Positions 1-13,990 of a DNA stretch of 64,000 nucleotides are shown here, piece after piece. The notes beneath the pieces are model-generated. The model saw nothing but the letters and a program-made list of their open reading frames with translations. It ran no database searches and was not told the origin of the DNA. The stretch is taken from NCBI GenBank assembly GCA_014281115.1, contig JACONQ010000018.1:1798001-1862000 (forward strand), in the 5' to 3' direction. A program made the translations under genes and the position numbers. The stretch's first letter is position 1. Every line of letters starts with the position of its first letter. The stretch is from Laburnicola sp. R22_1 (lineage: Eukaryota; Ascomycota; Dothideomycetes; Pleosporales; Didymosphaeriaceae).

Positions 1-1239
1 AGCGGCTAACTATTGTACTTATACTAGAGAAGTAATTAGGCTCTATTATTACTTTGTGTTGCTATTATAATTAGATAACTATTTTTGCAATAGCTTAATT
101 ATAATTACTATAATACAAACGTAGTATTAGAGCCTAGTAAATATATAGCCACCCACATTAATTATAAATAGTTTAGTTATTAATATAGCTAGACTTAGAT
201 AAGATAAAAGACTTAATTCTGCTCGGTTTTAGTCGCTACATAGCTATGCTTAGCTAGCAGGCCTTAGTCAATAGCCAATACGTTCTAGATTATTACTAAT
301 CTAGCCTGCCCTATTTTATTCTGCAAACTAAGACTAGCTATATTTAGAAATTTGTCTTTCTTTCCTTAACTACTATCTAGATATACTTAGCAGTCTATCT
401 AGATAATAGTTCTACTACTAACACAAACTACTTTCTAGGCTTTATAGAGGCGCTTATACCTTATCTATTATATCTATATACCTATAGTCTCCCTAGCGCT
501 TAACTTTATCTACGCGTCTATAATCCCAAATTGCCTAAAGATCTGCGTCTATTATATATACTTAATGGCTTTAGTGGCTAGTTATAGCTTATTTAAAATA
601 GTCTAGATATTATAACGTAAGTAATCTAAAAGAAAGCTTTTAGGTAGATTAATAAAAAAACTTTACTACACGCTAAGTATTCTAATTTGTTAACTAGTAT
701 TATAGAGTCCGCAAGGGGTAATAAAATGCAAGTAATAGAAGAAAGAAGGCCTTAGTTAGACTTAAAGTCACCTATAATTAGGAACAGAAGCGTGGATAAG
801 AAGTGCGAGGATTAGTAAAAGTTAGCTTATAATCTATTCTTATTATTATACTATTAAAGACACTTTGCAAGAAATTAGCCAAGCTTTACTTAGATTATAA
901 TACCTAGGTGTACTTTTTAGCTTACTAAAACAGCCAGTTTAATAGATTTATATTAACAAATAAAGTAGGCTAGTCTTAAATATCTTTAGACTAAGAAGCT
1001 CTTATAAGTTTACCTCTTAACACATAATTAAGCTAATATCTTTTAAGGCTAAATTTTACCCCACTCTAGTAATTAAAATATTAAGTTATAACTACTAGAC
1101 TTTAGCATATTTTGCTTGTATTCTAGAAAGTCTAAATTTAAAATAAGAAATTAGTCCTTTTAATATATAATTCTATAATATACTTCTATAAACATTATAT
1201 AATAAACACGCTATTAGCTATAGACTAGGTGTAATAGCT

Positions 1240-2090
1240 TATAAAGAGCACCCTAATCTTAAGCGTAATTCTAATAAGAATAACAAGAATATATACGCCC
1301 TAGAGTTAATAGGCAGGCATAATATAGTTATTATGTGCCTGCCTGCTAGCCATATTAGCAATAATCTAGCAGCGGCTATAGCGACGCAGATAAGGGCAAC
1401 CTTTAAGGTAATTTACTTTAGGCTAATAGTAGGTATTAGTAGTAGCGTCCCTAGCGTAAAGGCAAATATCTAGCTTAGAAATATAGTAGTTAGCTAGCTG
1501 TATAGAGTGTTTAGTAGGGTAGTGTAGTATAATATAGAAAAGATAACACTAAGCGGGTTTAAGTAAATAGAGTCGCTAAACTCTCTACTATAAGTTCTAC
1601 TTAGTATAGTAGCCAAAGTATAGACATATAAGCTGTAGGGGTAAAGTAAGCTCTTTAAATATGCCTTTAGACTAGAGCGTATTGCTAAGTTCTAGCGCAC
1701 TAAGGTAAGGCTTAACATTTTCTTTAAAGTGGCGTATAACTATATAGGCAGGCAGATATATAATAGGTATAGCACTAACTAATAGGTAGCTTAATAGCCA
1801 TATAAAAGTAAGGAGAAAGTAATAGTACACTATAGTATAATTATATTAGGCAACTAGGTAATAAAAAGTGTATTTAAATAAGATAAAGTTAGTAAAGAGC
1901 TTAAGGGCGTACTCTATATTAAGATAGAGGTGGTGGGTTTAATAAATAGCTTTCTATATCTTATTATTTGCGGCATCTGCAACTATGCTAACTTATATAA
2001 GAATAAGAAGTAGTAGCTATATATAGCTATAATAGTAATAGTTTATATAAAGAAACTTCTATTAATTATCTCTTTTACTAATATTGTTAA
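1240..2090 (+). pseudogene. RIP relic of phosphorylase-domain NLR, copy A
   Basis: Translated through stops, this segment follows the nucleoside phosphorylase (Pnp_UDP) domain that forms the N-terminus of many fungal NLR/STAND proteins. Readable landmarks in order are EHPNL, YALELIGRHNIVIMCLPA (about 1,290-1,345), FRLIVGIS, LRNIVVS, VVHYSIIILGN with the following VLYIKIEVVGLINSF (about 1,825-1,950) and ICNYANLYKNKK. In intact members this domain is the sensor or enzymatic N-terminus upstream of NACHT or NB-ARC. Trp and Gln codons have become TAG/TAA, as RIP predicts. The bases at 1,258-1,330 match 9,400-9,475 closely, so copies A and B belong to one family. What followed downstream (2,090 onward) is too decayed to name. 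It cannot make a protein. Confidence 0.72.
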
Positions 2091-4019
2091 GTAGAAAACT
2101 ATACGTAATACTATTAACAGTCTAGATAACTCTATATACCTAGATTAGCCTAATCTAAATACTATTCTTATAGAGCTAATATATAAAAAGATATAAAACT
2201 AGATTAGTAAAAGTCTATAGTTAATCTGCTAAAATAACTTAACCTAAACTATAATAAGAGGTTTTATAAATAGCTTATAGAAAGCCTATATATATATACT
2301 AGTCTAAATAAAAGTAAGAAGTAAAATAATACTTTATATAAAGTAATACTAAAGAAGCTTATAACGAGTAAAATAGAGTAATAAGAAATAATATAGTTGC
2401 GCTAAAATGAAGATTATTATCTTGACTACAAATATCTTAGATATTAGGAGTATTATTATATAGTTAACTGTAGTAAATATATAAATATAGTATCTATTTA
2501 TGGCTTTTTAAATAACTAATAGTAAATAGGCCACCATTCTACACACAAAGTATTAGAATATAAATATCCTATTTACTATATAAATTATAAGTTACTCTTT
2601 TATAGTATTGTGCGTTACTAACGTAATTATCTATAAGATAGAAAACTAGGGCATATGGCTAGAATATATGGCTAAAGACTGTTAAAGCTATTATATTATT
2701 AACTTACTTATCTTGCACTAGAATATATACTATACACTAAGTAGAATTTTCTATAGTAGTAATAAACTATTCTAATACTAATATTAGCGCCTCTATATTA
2801 AAAATAGAATTTTTATTAGTATATATCTTATGTAACACTATATTAAATATTTGTTTATTTACACTTACTATTTACTAAGCCTACTTTTTTACGCTTACTC
2901 TTTATTATAGTATTAGTAAAAAGATTACTAAATATATATAGCGTGGTTATATTACAGCCATATTTTAATCTTAAGAAGATCTAATATATTATACCTTATA
3001 TTAGAGCTAAGATTATTAATTTTAAAGTATAGGGTATAATAAGTAAATTATAAAGCTTAGCAAAATGGGTATAAAAGTAAAAATTAGATCTATTATAGAA
3101 AATCTATTAGTAGTTCTAATAAAGCTGTAGACGCTATAGTCTATTAGGAATATTTACTAGCAATGTATTTTAAATAGTATAAAGTTATCTAAGCTTATTT
3201 TAAGAGATATGCCAATAATAAGAGTTAAATATAGGGTAGATTTTTACACATTTAACGCTTAATTTATTAATATAAGCTAACACGTAAAATAACTCCTTTA
3301 TTAGAAACTATAGGCGGAACTTAACTTACGCTAGTGCTCTAAAGTAGTTGCTATATATATTGCACTATAGGCTACCTTTATAGTTATTTATTATACCTTA
3401 CTAGTCTTACTACAAATAGAAAAATAGTTAAGAACTATTGGCTAAGTAGCTACACATAGTGCTATACTAGCCTTTTATATAGCAAAAGTAACTAATAAAT
3501 CCCACTAGTAGGCCTGCCGCTTATATACAACACAACACATAATGTGCCCTATAAAAATAATTATTCTTATGCCTATTAATATAATATAAAAGGGGCCTCT
3601 AGTTAAATTTTAACTAACTGCGTAGTTACACCTATTAGATTTTAATATTATTAATAGTATACAGTATAGTATAATTAATAGGTAGTTACTAAGCCCCCTT
3701 AGTCTAAGTGCCTGTAATTTTACTGCCTATATAATACTATCTTTTATATGCTTTTACCTACTTATTAATTTTATCTTAGTATAAATCTACTTAGCGTTAT
3801 AGCTAGTATTATTATAGTTCTTTAGCTCTTAGCCAAGGTTCTTGTGTATATAAGCAATATAAAGAATACACTAAAAATACGCTAAGAAAATACTTATAAT
3901 ATAAGACTAAAATATAGAATCTTTTTACTTTACTTTATATGCTACGAGACTATATTTAGATAGAAGATCTAAGTATACTATAGTACACTGCTATTATAGA
4001 ACTCGTAGCCCCTAAGGGA

Positions 4020-4260
4020 CTATTTAACTAGTTTAAGTAGGCGCTTAAAGCGCTACAGAATAAGATAATAAATAGAAGTTAGCTAAAGAAATTAGGCAAG
4101 GCACTTATATAAAAGTTTAAGGAGAAAATTGCGAGTATATTAGACCGAATTAAGTATTTAAAACCGCTAATAGAGATTGTATTAAAGATAGACTACTTAT
4201 AATCTCTTCTAAATAATATAAAATCTTATTACTTATATTTAAAAGCTAACTATCTTAAGT
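4020..4260 (+). pseudogene. Possible relic of a fungal STAND N-terminal domain
   Basis: A short stretch translates, with a few stops, to a helical sequence containing FKEKIASILDRIKYLKPLIE and, before it, ALKALQNKIINRS. This pattern (charged amphipathic helix, then a leucine-rich helix ending in a LIEIVLKID-like run) resembles the N-terminal helical domain found ahead of NACHT and ankyrin regions in fungal STAND proteins. The resemblance is from memory of the family and the segment is only about 80 codons, so the call is weak. It lies on the plus strand just to the left of phosphorylase relic C, which is on the minus strand, so the two are not one gene. Confidence 0.35.
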
Positions 4261-4869
4261 AATTAACCTACTCTTGCCTAAAAGATAAGCGTTAGTATGT
4301 ACCGCAATGGCGATTATAAATAAGTCTAGATAGATCTAATTAATTTGCTACGTTACTATAGAGTTTAATATCTTAATACATCTAGAGGCTAATAAGCTAC
4401 ACTTAGAGTATAACTCTTCTTAATACACGTTATATAAAAGGTATTAGAATTCTAATATCCAATAGATATTATATACTTATTTGCTATACTCTATATATAG
4501 AACTTCTTAGCGCACATCCTATAGGCAATATTTAGATTTCTATATTTAGTGGCTGTTATATACTAGCTTACTGCTTAATCTAATCTAAATATTCTATTAG
4601 AGACTTAACACCTAGACTATAATAAGTAGTTGTTAGCCTTAATTTATTTAGTTGCAGCTTTCTCTAATTAGAATTTTCTATTACAGCTCTAGTGTCTAAT
4701 TTGTAACCTATTTCTTTTATACTAATCTAGACTATTATTCTATATATCTAGAGGCAGAGAAGCAGCACGGTCTTTTTATAGCGTTAGCGCTAATAAATTA
4801 CTAAGAAAAAGACAATTACTCCACTAACTAGCTGTCTCTTAAATCGCTTCTTCTATAGTATAAATTCTA

Positions 4870-5720
4870 GCTATATTTACTACTAGTATAACTAATAGTA
4901 ACTCTTTTATATACGCTACTACTATACTTACTATATATACCTATTACTATTTATTCTTATATAAGTTAGCGTAGTTATAGATACTATAAATTACTAGATA
5001 TAGAAAGCTATTTATTAGGCCTACTACCTTTATTTTAAAGCAAAGCACACCCCTAAGCTCTACCCTAACCTAGTCTCTTTTTATAGCATTTTCTATTACT
5101 AGATTATCTAATATAATTGTCCTATAGTACACTATCACTTTCTCTTGCTCTTATATAGCCACTATACCTTTTACTTATTAATACTACACTAGTTATATAT
5201 ATGCCCTTTACTATAATTATATACTACTTTATAGAGTATATTAGGCCCCACCCTAATACACTAAAACTTAGTAATACGCTCTAGCTTAAAAGCATATATA
5301 AAGAGCTAGCTTCTACTACACAATTTATTTATACGCACTTTAGCTATTATATTAAGTAGAATATATAATAGAAAGTTTAGTAACCTTATTTACTTAAATC
5401 TAGTTAGTGTAGTCTTACTAAAGTTATACTGCACTACTCTAATATACACCTTATATAGCTGGCTAACTACTATATTCCTAAGCTAAATATCTAATTTAGT
5501 ACTAGAGATGTCTTTACTAATGCCTACTATAAGCCTAAAGTAAATAGCTCTAAAGATCGCCCATATCTATATTACTACCGCCGCTATAAGGTTGTTGCCA
5601 ATATAACTAGTAGGCAAATACACAATTGCAATATTATATCCACCTATCAACTCTAGAGTATATAGATTCTTATTATTATTAGCTAGATTATAGTTAAAGT
5701 CTTAGTGCTTCTTATTAAGT
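4870..5720 (-). pseudogene. RIP relic of phosphorylase-domain NLR, copy C
   Basis: The minus strand gives the same phosphorylase-domain landmarks as copies A and B: NIAIVYLPTSYIGNNL (about 5,590-5,635), FRLIVGIS, LRNIVVSQ, RGVLCFKIKVVGLINSFLYL (about 5,000-5,070) and YNYANLYKNK (about 4,945-4,980). Order and spacing match copy A, so this is a third member of the family, in opposite orientation. It carries many RIP-type stops. Downstream of it (below 4,870 on the minus strand) I could not follow a NACHT or NB-ARC domain. Several diverged copies close together are the substrate RIP acts on, which fits the decay of the block. Confidence 0.68.
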
Positions 5721-8700
5721 ATCTTCTACACAACTGCCAGCTTAATAGGCAGCGTATATATTTATTCTATAGTATACTTATTACAGCACAGCTAGGGCAA
5801 TATTTACTATTCTTAAAATAGTAGTAAGACCTACTCTAAGAAGGGTAGTTATAGGCACTTTTTATAAAGAGAAAGCAAGTGTATATAAAGTAAAAATCTA
5901 GCACTATAACAAAACTATTTACTATAGCTTAGTCTTATAGTCTATATAGCGCTCTACATGCGCATAGCTATTACTAAGAAGATATCGCTTAGTAGAATAA
6001 GGCGTAAACTTTTTATTAACATAGCCATATATATAAGTAAGGGGTATAAGCGGCCTCTTTTAGGGCTAGGCGTGTATAGTTCCTATATAGTCTATAGTGC
6101 TATATTTAGCTGCAGGTATATAAAGTATTTTGCGCACTTTAGAAAACTAAGCGTATCCTAGCTCGCCTATCTAAATCTAAGGTTAGCTTACTTCTATAGT
6201 GCCATTATATATTATATAGTATATATAGTATTAGAAGTAATATATATAGTTCTTATAATATAATACTACACAATACTTAGGTACGCTATAGAGAGTTTCT
6301 ACTTTATAGGCTTTTACTTTTATTATAGTAGTTATTATAGTATTGCACGTATATAGAATTATAGTGTTCTAATTATATACTTTAATATTCTACTATACCT
6401 AATGTACTATTTAACTTTCTAAAGTATTATTATATAAAAGGCACTAGTGTTTATAATAAGTATACTTTCTAGATAGTTAAAAAGCCACCTACTAAAACTA
6501 GTTGCGTGTGCTTTAGACTAGTATATAAATAAAGTCTAGAACAAAACGCGCTAAAGTGTAGCACGCTCTAGTCTACTTATTAATATTGCTATTTTCTAGT
6601 ATAGCTAGACTCCCACTATACTGGCTCTTAGGTTATACTTTTAATAGTGTGCTAATTACTATTCTTACAAGACTATATAAAGTAATCTAAAAGAAGTACA
6701 CGCGTGTCTAGTAAATAGCCAAAGACAGCTAGTTTACTACGTAATATTACTAGCTATATGTATACGCCTTATTACTATACTTACTTTTACTATTAGTTTA
6801 TACTATTACTCTATTTAGAATCTAGTGCAAATAGAGGAAAATAAACTAATAGGAATATTAGAAGTAAAAATACTATAGTTACTACTATAATTGTCTTTAG
6901 AGCTCTATTATTAACTCTTACTACTTCTTCTAGTTCTTTTATAAGCCAACTATCTCGCTGCGCAACTAAGTTATACTCCTACTATAGTATTAGCACTGAC
7001 TTATTATATAGCCTATATATTTAGTCTTATAAGAGTAATCTTATTCTATAGGCGTTTTTTATTTAACTAAGAATATAGGATAAGGCTTTAAAGCATCTAG
7101 ACTTAAAAGTTAATATGTGTCTAAATTTAGTAAGAGGCTTTTATATAGTCGCTGCCTCCTTGCTTATATATAGTAGATAATTAATTACTTATTTTTATAT
7201 AGCTTTTATCGCCTCTACTAATATACTAAGAGTCTTAAAAAAGTGTATAGCGTGTCTTACTATCTTATGTATAATTATAAAGTTCTAGAGCCTAAGGAGT
7301 AATAGTAAGCGACCCTATAAACCTAAAGTTAATTTTATAGATATGTAGTGTTAAGGTATACTTAACTTCTTAATAGTCTAAATAAAATCTTATATAGGCC
7401 AAAGAACGAGTTTTATAGCTTAAGTATAGCCTGTATAAGAGGTATATATAAGAAGAACAGCTTAAAAGGTAAAAGCTTAGGCTATATATAAAATAATATC
7501 TATTAGAGTAGGTTCTAGAACGCGAGATATATACCTGTATAGAGGACAATATATATTTAAGAGTTCTAGCGTAAGTAGAATATTATTTTATACTACGTAT
7601 ACGTTAAGGTATAATAAAAGATAGTCTTAACTAGACCACAAAATTATATATCTAATACTAATATTAAGAGCCATCTACTCTAAAGTGTACTCTTACTTAT
7701 AATAAACTTAAAGCTCGCTATTAACACTAAGATATTTCTTAAAAGTAAAGAATCCATTTGACTGCCTATTTACACTCGAGAGCAAGAGCTATAAAATCTA
7801 AAAGTGCTGCACTAAAGCTAGTACTAGCTATTAACCTATTAAAAAGATATTATCTTATATTAACCTATAAAATTACTAGAAATAAGTAATTAATTACTTA
7901 TTAGCTACTAGTACAAATATTATAGCTTAGAGGACTAAGAGTCCTATTACAATTATTAGTAGAATGGCACTTAGGAAAGATAAATATCTATTATACGTTA
8001 AAATATTAATTTAGCTATCTTATTTCTAATAGCCAATTTTTTAAAGCTGTATAGTGATTAGTAAAAAGCTATAAGTAGGCTTAAATAGAATCTATAGTGT
8101 TATAGGATAGGTAAGTAATATATTATTATATATAAAAGACACATATATATTAAACTTATAAGAAGGAATATTTTATAGCTAAGATTCTTTAGTTATATAA
8201 TTTACTTACTTATAGTAAGTAGAAAAATATAATACTAGAGCTTACATCTATTAACACACGTTTAGCTAATAGGCAGATTGCTTTAGCCGCGCAGGACTTA
8301 ATATTTATAGTCGCTAAGTATTTAAGAGCCTATACCTTAGTTAGCCACTTAACCCCCAACTTAGCCTATATACTATTGGCTAACGGCTAGCTATAATAGC
8401 CAACTGCTATGTAGGCCTTAAGGCTAATAATAGGTAATACGCAGTGCTATTAGACTACTAGTAAGTTACTATATTAGCGCGTTCGCTTTTACTTCTTAAT
8501 AGTTATTTATAATAACTTCTATATATTCTTATCTTACTAATCATAGCTTTTATATATACTTATAAGTGCTATACTATGCTAAATATAGCCTATATCCTCT
8601 TAATAGCTTTTCCTTTGTATATATAGCAATTAATAGATACTACACTCTACTATACACCCCAGACCTACTCATTCTGCCCAGCTTTTAATAATTGGCTGCT

Positions 8701-9309
8701 CGAGTCTCTAGATAAATATATAAGTGTACTGCTAACCTTTTACCTCTTTTACCTTAATATACTAAATTACTAAGATAGAGGTAATCTAATAGCTCTAGTG
8801 TAAGCTACCTGCCTAATATAAATATATTATCTACTAATAATCTATAAAATAATTAGTATTAGGTAAATAACTACTACTTTACACGTAGTATAAATACTAT
8901 AACTTTAGTGCTTAAAAAATAATAATATAGCAGATTATTTAATCTTTAACTAGACTCTAGACTAGGCTAATGCCTTTAGTGTAATATATATTATTAATGT
9001 GTAAAAAGAGCCCTATAGAGTAGCTAGCAGCTATATATTAGGCTTAGCTACTAAGGAATATTCTACTCGCGTCTCTAGCTAATACTATTACTTAGGCTAG
9101 CGCTTACAAATCTACACCTTATAGCGTATAGTAGCTAATAGTAAAAGGGCAGTAATAAACGCGAGACTAAGTAATACTAGACTAAGTAAGAGTAAATATA
9201 ATTACCTAGTATATCTTTTCTTTTATATATCCCACATGCCTTATTTATAAACTATCTTATCTTTCTTATATTAGTCCTCTCCCCTTCTTTCACAACTATA
9301 TATAGCGCA

Positions 9310-12300
9310 CTAGTTGCGCTATAGAGACTATATAGTAGAATAAGTGTACGCACTACCTATTAAGCTGGCAGCCATAGAGGAGATATTTAATAAGAAGCAC
9401 CTTAATCTTAAGCGTAATTTTAATAATAATAACAAAAATCTATATGCCTTAGAGTTAATAGGCAGGCATAATATAGTTATTATATACCTACCTACTAGCT
9501 AGATTAATAATAATCTAGTGGTGGTTATAGTAATATAGATACAGGCGATATTTAAGAGACTATAGTTTAGGCTTATAATAGATATTAGTAGAGGTGTTTC
9601 TAGTAAAGAGGCAGATATCTAGCTTAGAGATATAGTAGTTAGCTAGCCAAATAAGACCTTTAGTAGAGTAGTGTAGTATAACTTAGGCAAGGCAACACCT
9701 AGTAGGTTTAAGCAAACAGAGTTACTAAACATTCTACTGTTAACACTACTTGCTATAGTAGCCTATATATAGGCCAATAAGCTATATAGTAAAAGTAGAA
9801 TTTAGGAGTATATTGCTAAGCTTAGTTACATTTCTAAGTTCTACTATAGTAATATAGAATCTAATATGCTCTTTTAAGTAGTATATAACTATAAGAGAGG
9901 GCTAATATATAATATATATAATGTATACTAGTAAGAATTAAAATAGCTATATAATAGTAAAAAGAGATTATAACCTATTATAGTATAATTATATTAGACA
10001 ATTAGGTAATAAGAAGTATAGTAAATAGAGATAAGGTTAGTAAAAAGCTTAGTAGCGTGCTCTATTTTAAGATAGAGGCAGTAGGCCTAATAAATAGCTT
10101 TCTATATCTTATTATCTGTAGTATCTATAACTACGCTAACTTATATAAAAATAAATAATAGTAGCCATATATAGTAGGTACTATAGTAGTATATACAAAG
10201 AAACTACTATTAGTAATACTATTGGCTAATATTGCAAAGACTTATATAGTAAAGAAGATAATATAGATATTAAGTAGTTAGTATAGTTTCTATATTTTAT
10301 ATATAGTGTAACTAATATTTAGTAGGGAATATAATATACTCTATTCTATTTTATAAAAACTATTTCTTTATTAGATAATAGGCTAAGCTTAACGCGCTAA
10401 AGCAGAAGCTAATAGTAAACTAAATATACTATAAGATATTAATTATAGGGCTGGGTAGGATAGGCAAAACACAGGTCGCACTATAGTTTACCTATATAGT
10501 TAAGAAAATATAGCCTAAGTTCTCTATTTTTTAGCTATCTATAGTAAGTATAAAAAGCTTTAAGTAAGCATATAAAAAAGTAATAAAGACACTAGGCATA
10601 TAAAAGACTATAAATAAAAATATAAAGGAGCTAGTAAAGCGGCACCTAAGCGTAGCACATTTAGAAAGGTGGCTTCTAGTAGTTAATAACGCTAATAACT
10701 AGAAGATTATTATTAGTAAAAGGTATATAAAGAGCATAGTAGACTATCTACTATATAATGAAAAAGGTCTTATTATATTTACCACTCGTGCGTAGAAGGT
10801 AGCTATACTATTAACGCGCAGCAACATACTAAAGCTGGGGCTAATATAATAATAAAACACTATGCTTTTTCTTAAGATATTACTTCTAGTGGAAGTGGTC
10901 TATAATAAGGCGACTATAGAAGAACTGCTTAATAAGCTAGCATATCTGCCTCTAGCCATTATCTAGACTACAGCTTATCTAAATATTAATAAGATATTAG
11001 TTACTAGGTATTTATAGCTACTTTAAAGCGTAGAATAATTTCTTATAAATTTTATAAGTAGAAAGTTCTAAAATAAGACGTAGTACAAGGGGTTCATAAA
11101 TATAGTTCTAATAATATAGTTAGTATTATTTACTTAGATCCGCGCGTATAATATAATAGTAGTTGAGCTTCTATTATTCTTATTATATATTAAGTAAAAG
11201 GCGATTCCGCGCTTTATTATGCCTACTGTATAGTTAAAAGTGCGAATAGAGAAGGCTATTAGCACGCTTCTAGGCTATTTATTTCTTATAAGGTAAGGTA
11301 ATAAAGACTTATTTAATATGTATTAGCTAGTATATATTATAGCTTAAGTCTAGATTATATAGCAAGATAATGTAAAAGAGATTATAAAGAAATATATTTA
11401 ATATATAGCTAGTATCTTTCTATTTACTAAGTATGTATATTAGGTAGTATAGTAGAAATATTTACCGCACGCGCTCTAATTATTTAAAAATAGGCAGAAT
11501 TATAAGTATAAAGAGAAGTTAGAGTTATATCTACTAGTGGGGCATTGTCTATAAGTTAATAGTAGAATTAGAAAAGTTATTAAATAGCTAGAGGAGTTAC
11601 ACAAGTAAAGGGAAAAACTTAATAAAAATAATATAAATAGACTTCTATTATAACACAAGCTCGCTATAGTATACTAAGCTAATAGCCAAGTTAAGAAGGT
11701 AGTTAAGCTACTAGAAAGCGTTATTATAATTAAAGTAAGACTATTTACAAAAGACTATCTATCCTAACTAGTATTATAGCATACACTCGCTAGAGCATAC
11801 TAAGCCAATAATTAGGTTAAGAAGGTAGTTAAGCTTCTAGAGAGCGTTATTATAATACAAGTAGAAGTACCTATAAAAGACTATTCTAATTAACTTATGT
11901 TACAGCACGAGCTTATAAAAGTATACTAGGCTAATAGCTAGACTAAAAAGGCAGTTAAGCTATTAAAGAATATTATTATAATTAAAGCAGAAGTACTTGC
12001 TAAAAACCATTCTAATTAATTAGCATTATAGTACGTGCTCGCTAGAGTATACTAAGCTAACAGCCAAATTAAGAAGGCAATTAAGTTACTAGAGAGCGTT
12101 ATTACAATAAAAGTAGAAGTACTCTTAAAGAACTATTCTAATCGACTTGCGTTGCAGCACGCGCTTACTATGGCCTACTAAGCTAATAGCTAGATTAAGG
12201 AGTTATATAAGCTACTAGAGAGTATTATTATCATATAAGCAAAAGCACTTATAAAAAACTATTTCTTATAACTAGCGTTGCAGTATAAGCTCGCTATAGC

Positions 12301-12470
12301 ATACTAAGCTAATAACTAGATTAAGAAGGTGGTTAATCTACTAGAAAGCGTTATTATAGTCAAAGTAAAAGTGCTTGTAAAAGACTATCCATTATAACTA
12401 GCTTTAATAGAGGTACTTAAAAATATGTATAAAGAGCTAAGTAATAATATAATATAGGCGTTTACTATAA
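9310..12470 (+). pseudogene. RIP relic of phosphorylase-NB-ARC-TPR NLR, copy B
   Basis: This is the best preserved relic and keeps the full three-part layout of a fungal NLR. (1) Phosphorylase-like domain, about 9,320-10,190: VYALPIKLAA near the start, then LELIGRHNIVI. (2) NB-ARC, about 10,400-11,100: Walker A reads GLGRIGKTQVAL at 10,448-10,483, followed by WLLVVNNANN (Walker B region) and LIIFTTR (sensor). (3) Six repeats of about 126 nt, 11,640-12,420, reading as 42-residue tetratricopeptide units (pattern LA.VY.AN.Q.KK.VKLLESV). Intact relatives act as intracellular sensors in incompatibility or defence. Stops occur in every domain, mostly TAG where Trp or Gln is expected, so the gene is dead. 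The start lies near 9,310 by homology; no ATG can be assigned. Confidence 0.78.
11640..12420 (+). repeat. Six tandem ~126-nt TPR-coding units
   Basis: Near-identical blocks recur at a 126-nt (42-codon) period, for example around 11,675, 11,797, 11,920, 12,047, 12,173 and 12,299. Each contains the string for KKVVKLLESV or a close variant. This is the repeat length of the TPR class found in fungal NLR C-termini. The units stayed similar to one another even after RIP, which suggests they were near-identical when the gene was active. Confidence 0.75.
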
Positions 12471-13990
12471 GCTTACTAGGAGTTATATTTATTATATAGC
12501 GTTAAAAAGCACTAGTATATTAATTAACTTAGGTAGGCCTATAAAGAATTATGGCCCAATCTTATAATCTCTTTGTTCTAGTATAATATAGTAGCCGGTA
12601 AGAATACTCTATTTTTCTATGGCTGCTAATAATAAATAGGCATGTAAAATAGTTCTACTATATATATACAGTGCTAATAGTGCTAAACGCTCTTATACTA
12701 CTAGCGCTGTTTATACTATATTTACTTCTAGATACTTTTACTAACTTTTTTATAGATAAGAGATTATTAGAGGAAGTAAGAATTTATATAGCCTCTATGG
12801 GCTTATTAGTAGTCTATATCTAATAAAAAGAAACAGACTAATTATATAGAAACTGTTGGCCTAAGTTATTACTATTAGCACTAGATTTAAACGGAGGACT
12901 TATATATAATAAAACAGTTATAGTTATTATAATAGAAAACGCTATACTAGTATTAAATATAAAATGTGCACTAAGTAAAGTAGCTATATAGGCTAAAATA
13001 TATTATCTTAATTAAGTATAAAGAGTTTTTATTAAAGTGAGGAGCGGTTATACTAGACTAAATTATATAGTAAAAGATATTCTCTTTAAGTATATATTAC
13101 TTATTTTAGAACGTGACTTATATATTTAAAATAACAACGTAACTTTAAAATAATTAGTAATAAGGCTTCCTATTAAAATTATTATGTTAAGGTATAGTAG
13201 GGGTTTAGAATACTATAACCACTTATTAAATTGCTTATATTAGCTTCTAAGACGCAATAAGTCTAGATTAATACTATTACTTAATTCGAGCCATTTTTAG
13301 TCCCCTATACTATGTTTAGGGCCACAACCTAATAGCCATTTTATTTAGAAACAGTACCTACTAGTAAAAATATAATAGTAGAAATTTATTATAATTTTAT
13401 TTATTAGTGTGTCTAGACTTATACAGTATACCTTAGTAAAGCACTATACACTATTATTATCCTTATCTTTTAGTGTTAGTAGCTTCTAAGCATAGCAACT
13501 ACTATTAAGGTAGCGAACTCTAATTGGCATGCGTTAGCTAAAATTTTATATTTAGATTGCTTACTATAACATAAGATACACCTTACTACTAGTGCACTTT
13601 ATCTTCTCTTATAATTTTTTAGGGTTCTAGTACTCGCGAATAACTGTTAAATGCTAATTAAGCATCCCAAACAGCTAGTTCAGAGACATACTTAATAATA
13701 AATTAGTGTTTAAAAGTAAGAATTATACGCAAAGCTTTATTTCGAATTATAAATTATAAGGTTAACTTGTATAGACTCTAGATTAAAGTGACATCGCTAT
13801 TATAGATTACAAAATCTTAAGGTCTTTAAATGCGGTTTTATAGTGTTCTTTATATTCTATCCGCATCTATCCGTTGCATATTCTAGAAGTCTTCCCTTGG
13901 ATAGTCTAGACCATAGTATGAAATGCATTAAAAGCAGTGCTACCTTCCTTAACAAGCTAAATTAGAGTCTCCTTATAGTAACCTAGCTTA

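Larger units (their letters stand above)
1..13990. other. AT-rich, RIP-mutated repeat block
   Basis: The whole stretch is strongly AT-rich, dense in TA, TAG and TAA, and poor in CpA and TpG, the footprint of repeat-induced point mutation (C to T in CpA, on both strands). No reading frame of gene length survives. Parts of it still translate, through many stops, into recognisable protein families, listed separately at 1.24-2.09, 4.02-4.26, 4.87-5.72 and 9.31-12.47 kb. In the remaining pieces (1-1,240, 2,090-4,020, 5,720-9,310 and 12,470-13,990) I could read no family with confidence; they are probably decayed transposons or further cargo. Composition shifts towards normal between about 13.3 and 14.3 kb. 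The window starts inside the block, so its left limit is unknown. Confidence 0.88.

Noticed and set aside
5958..6161. 67-codon frame in the AT-rich block
   Set aside because: The only frame above 60 codons in the RIP block; composition matches its surroundings and no similarity is evident.
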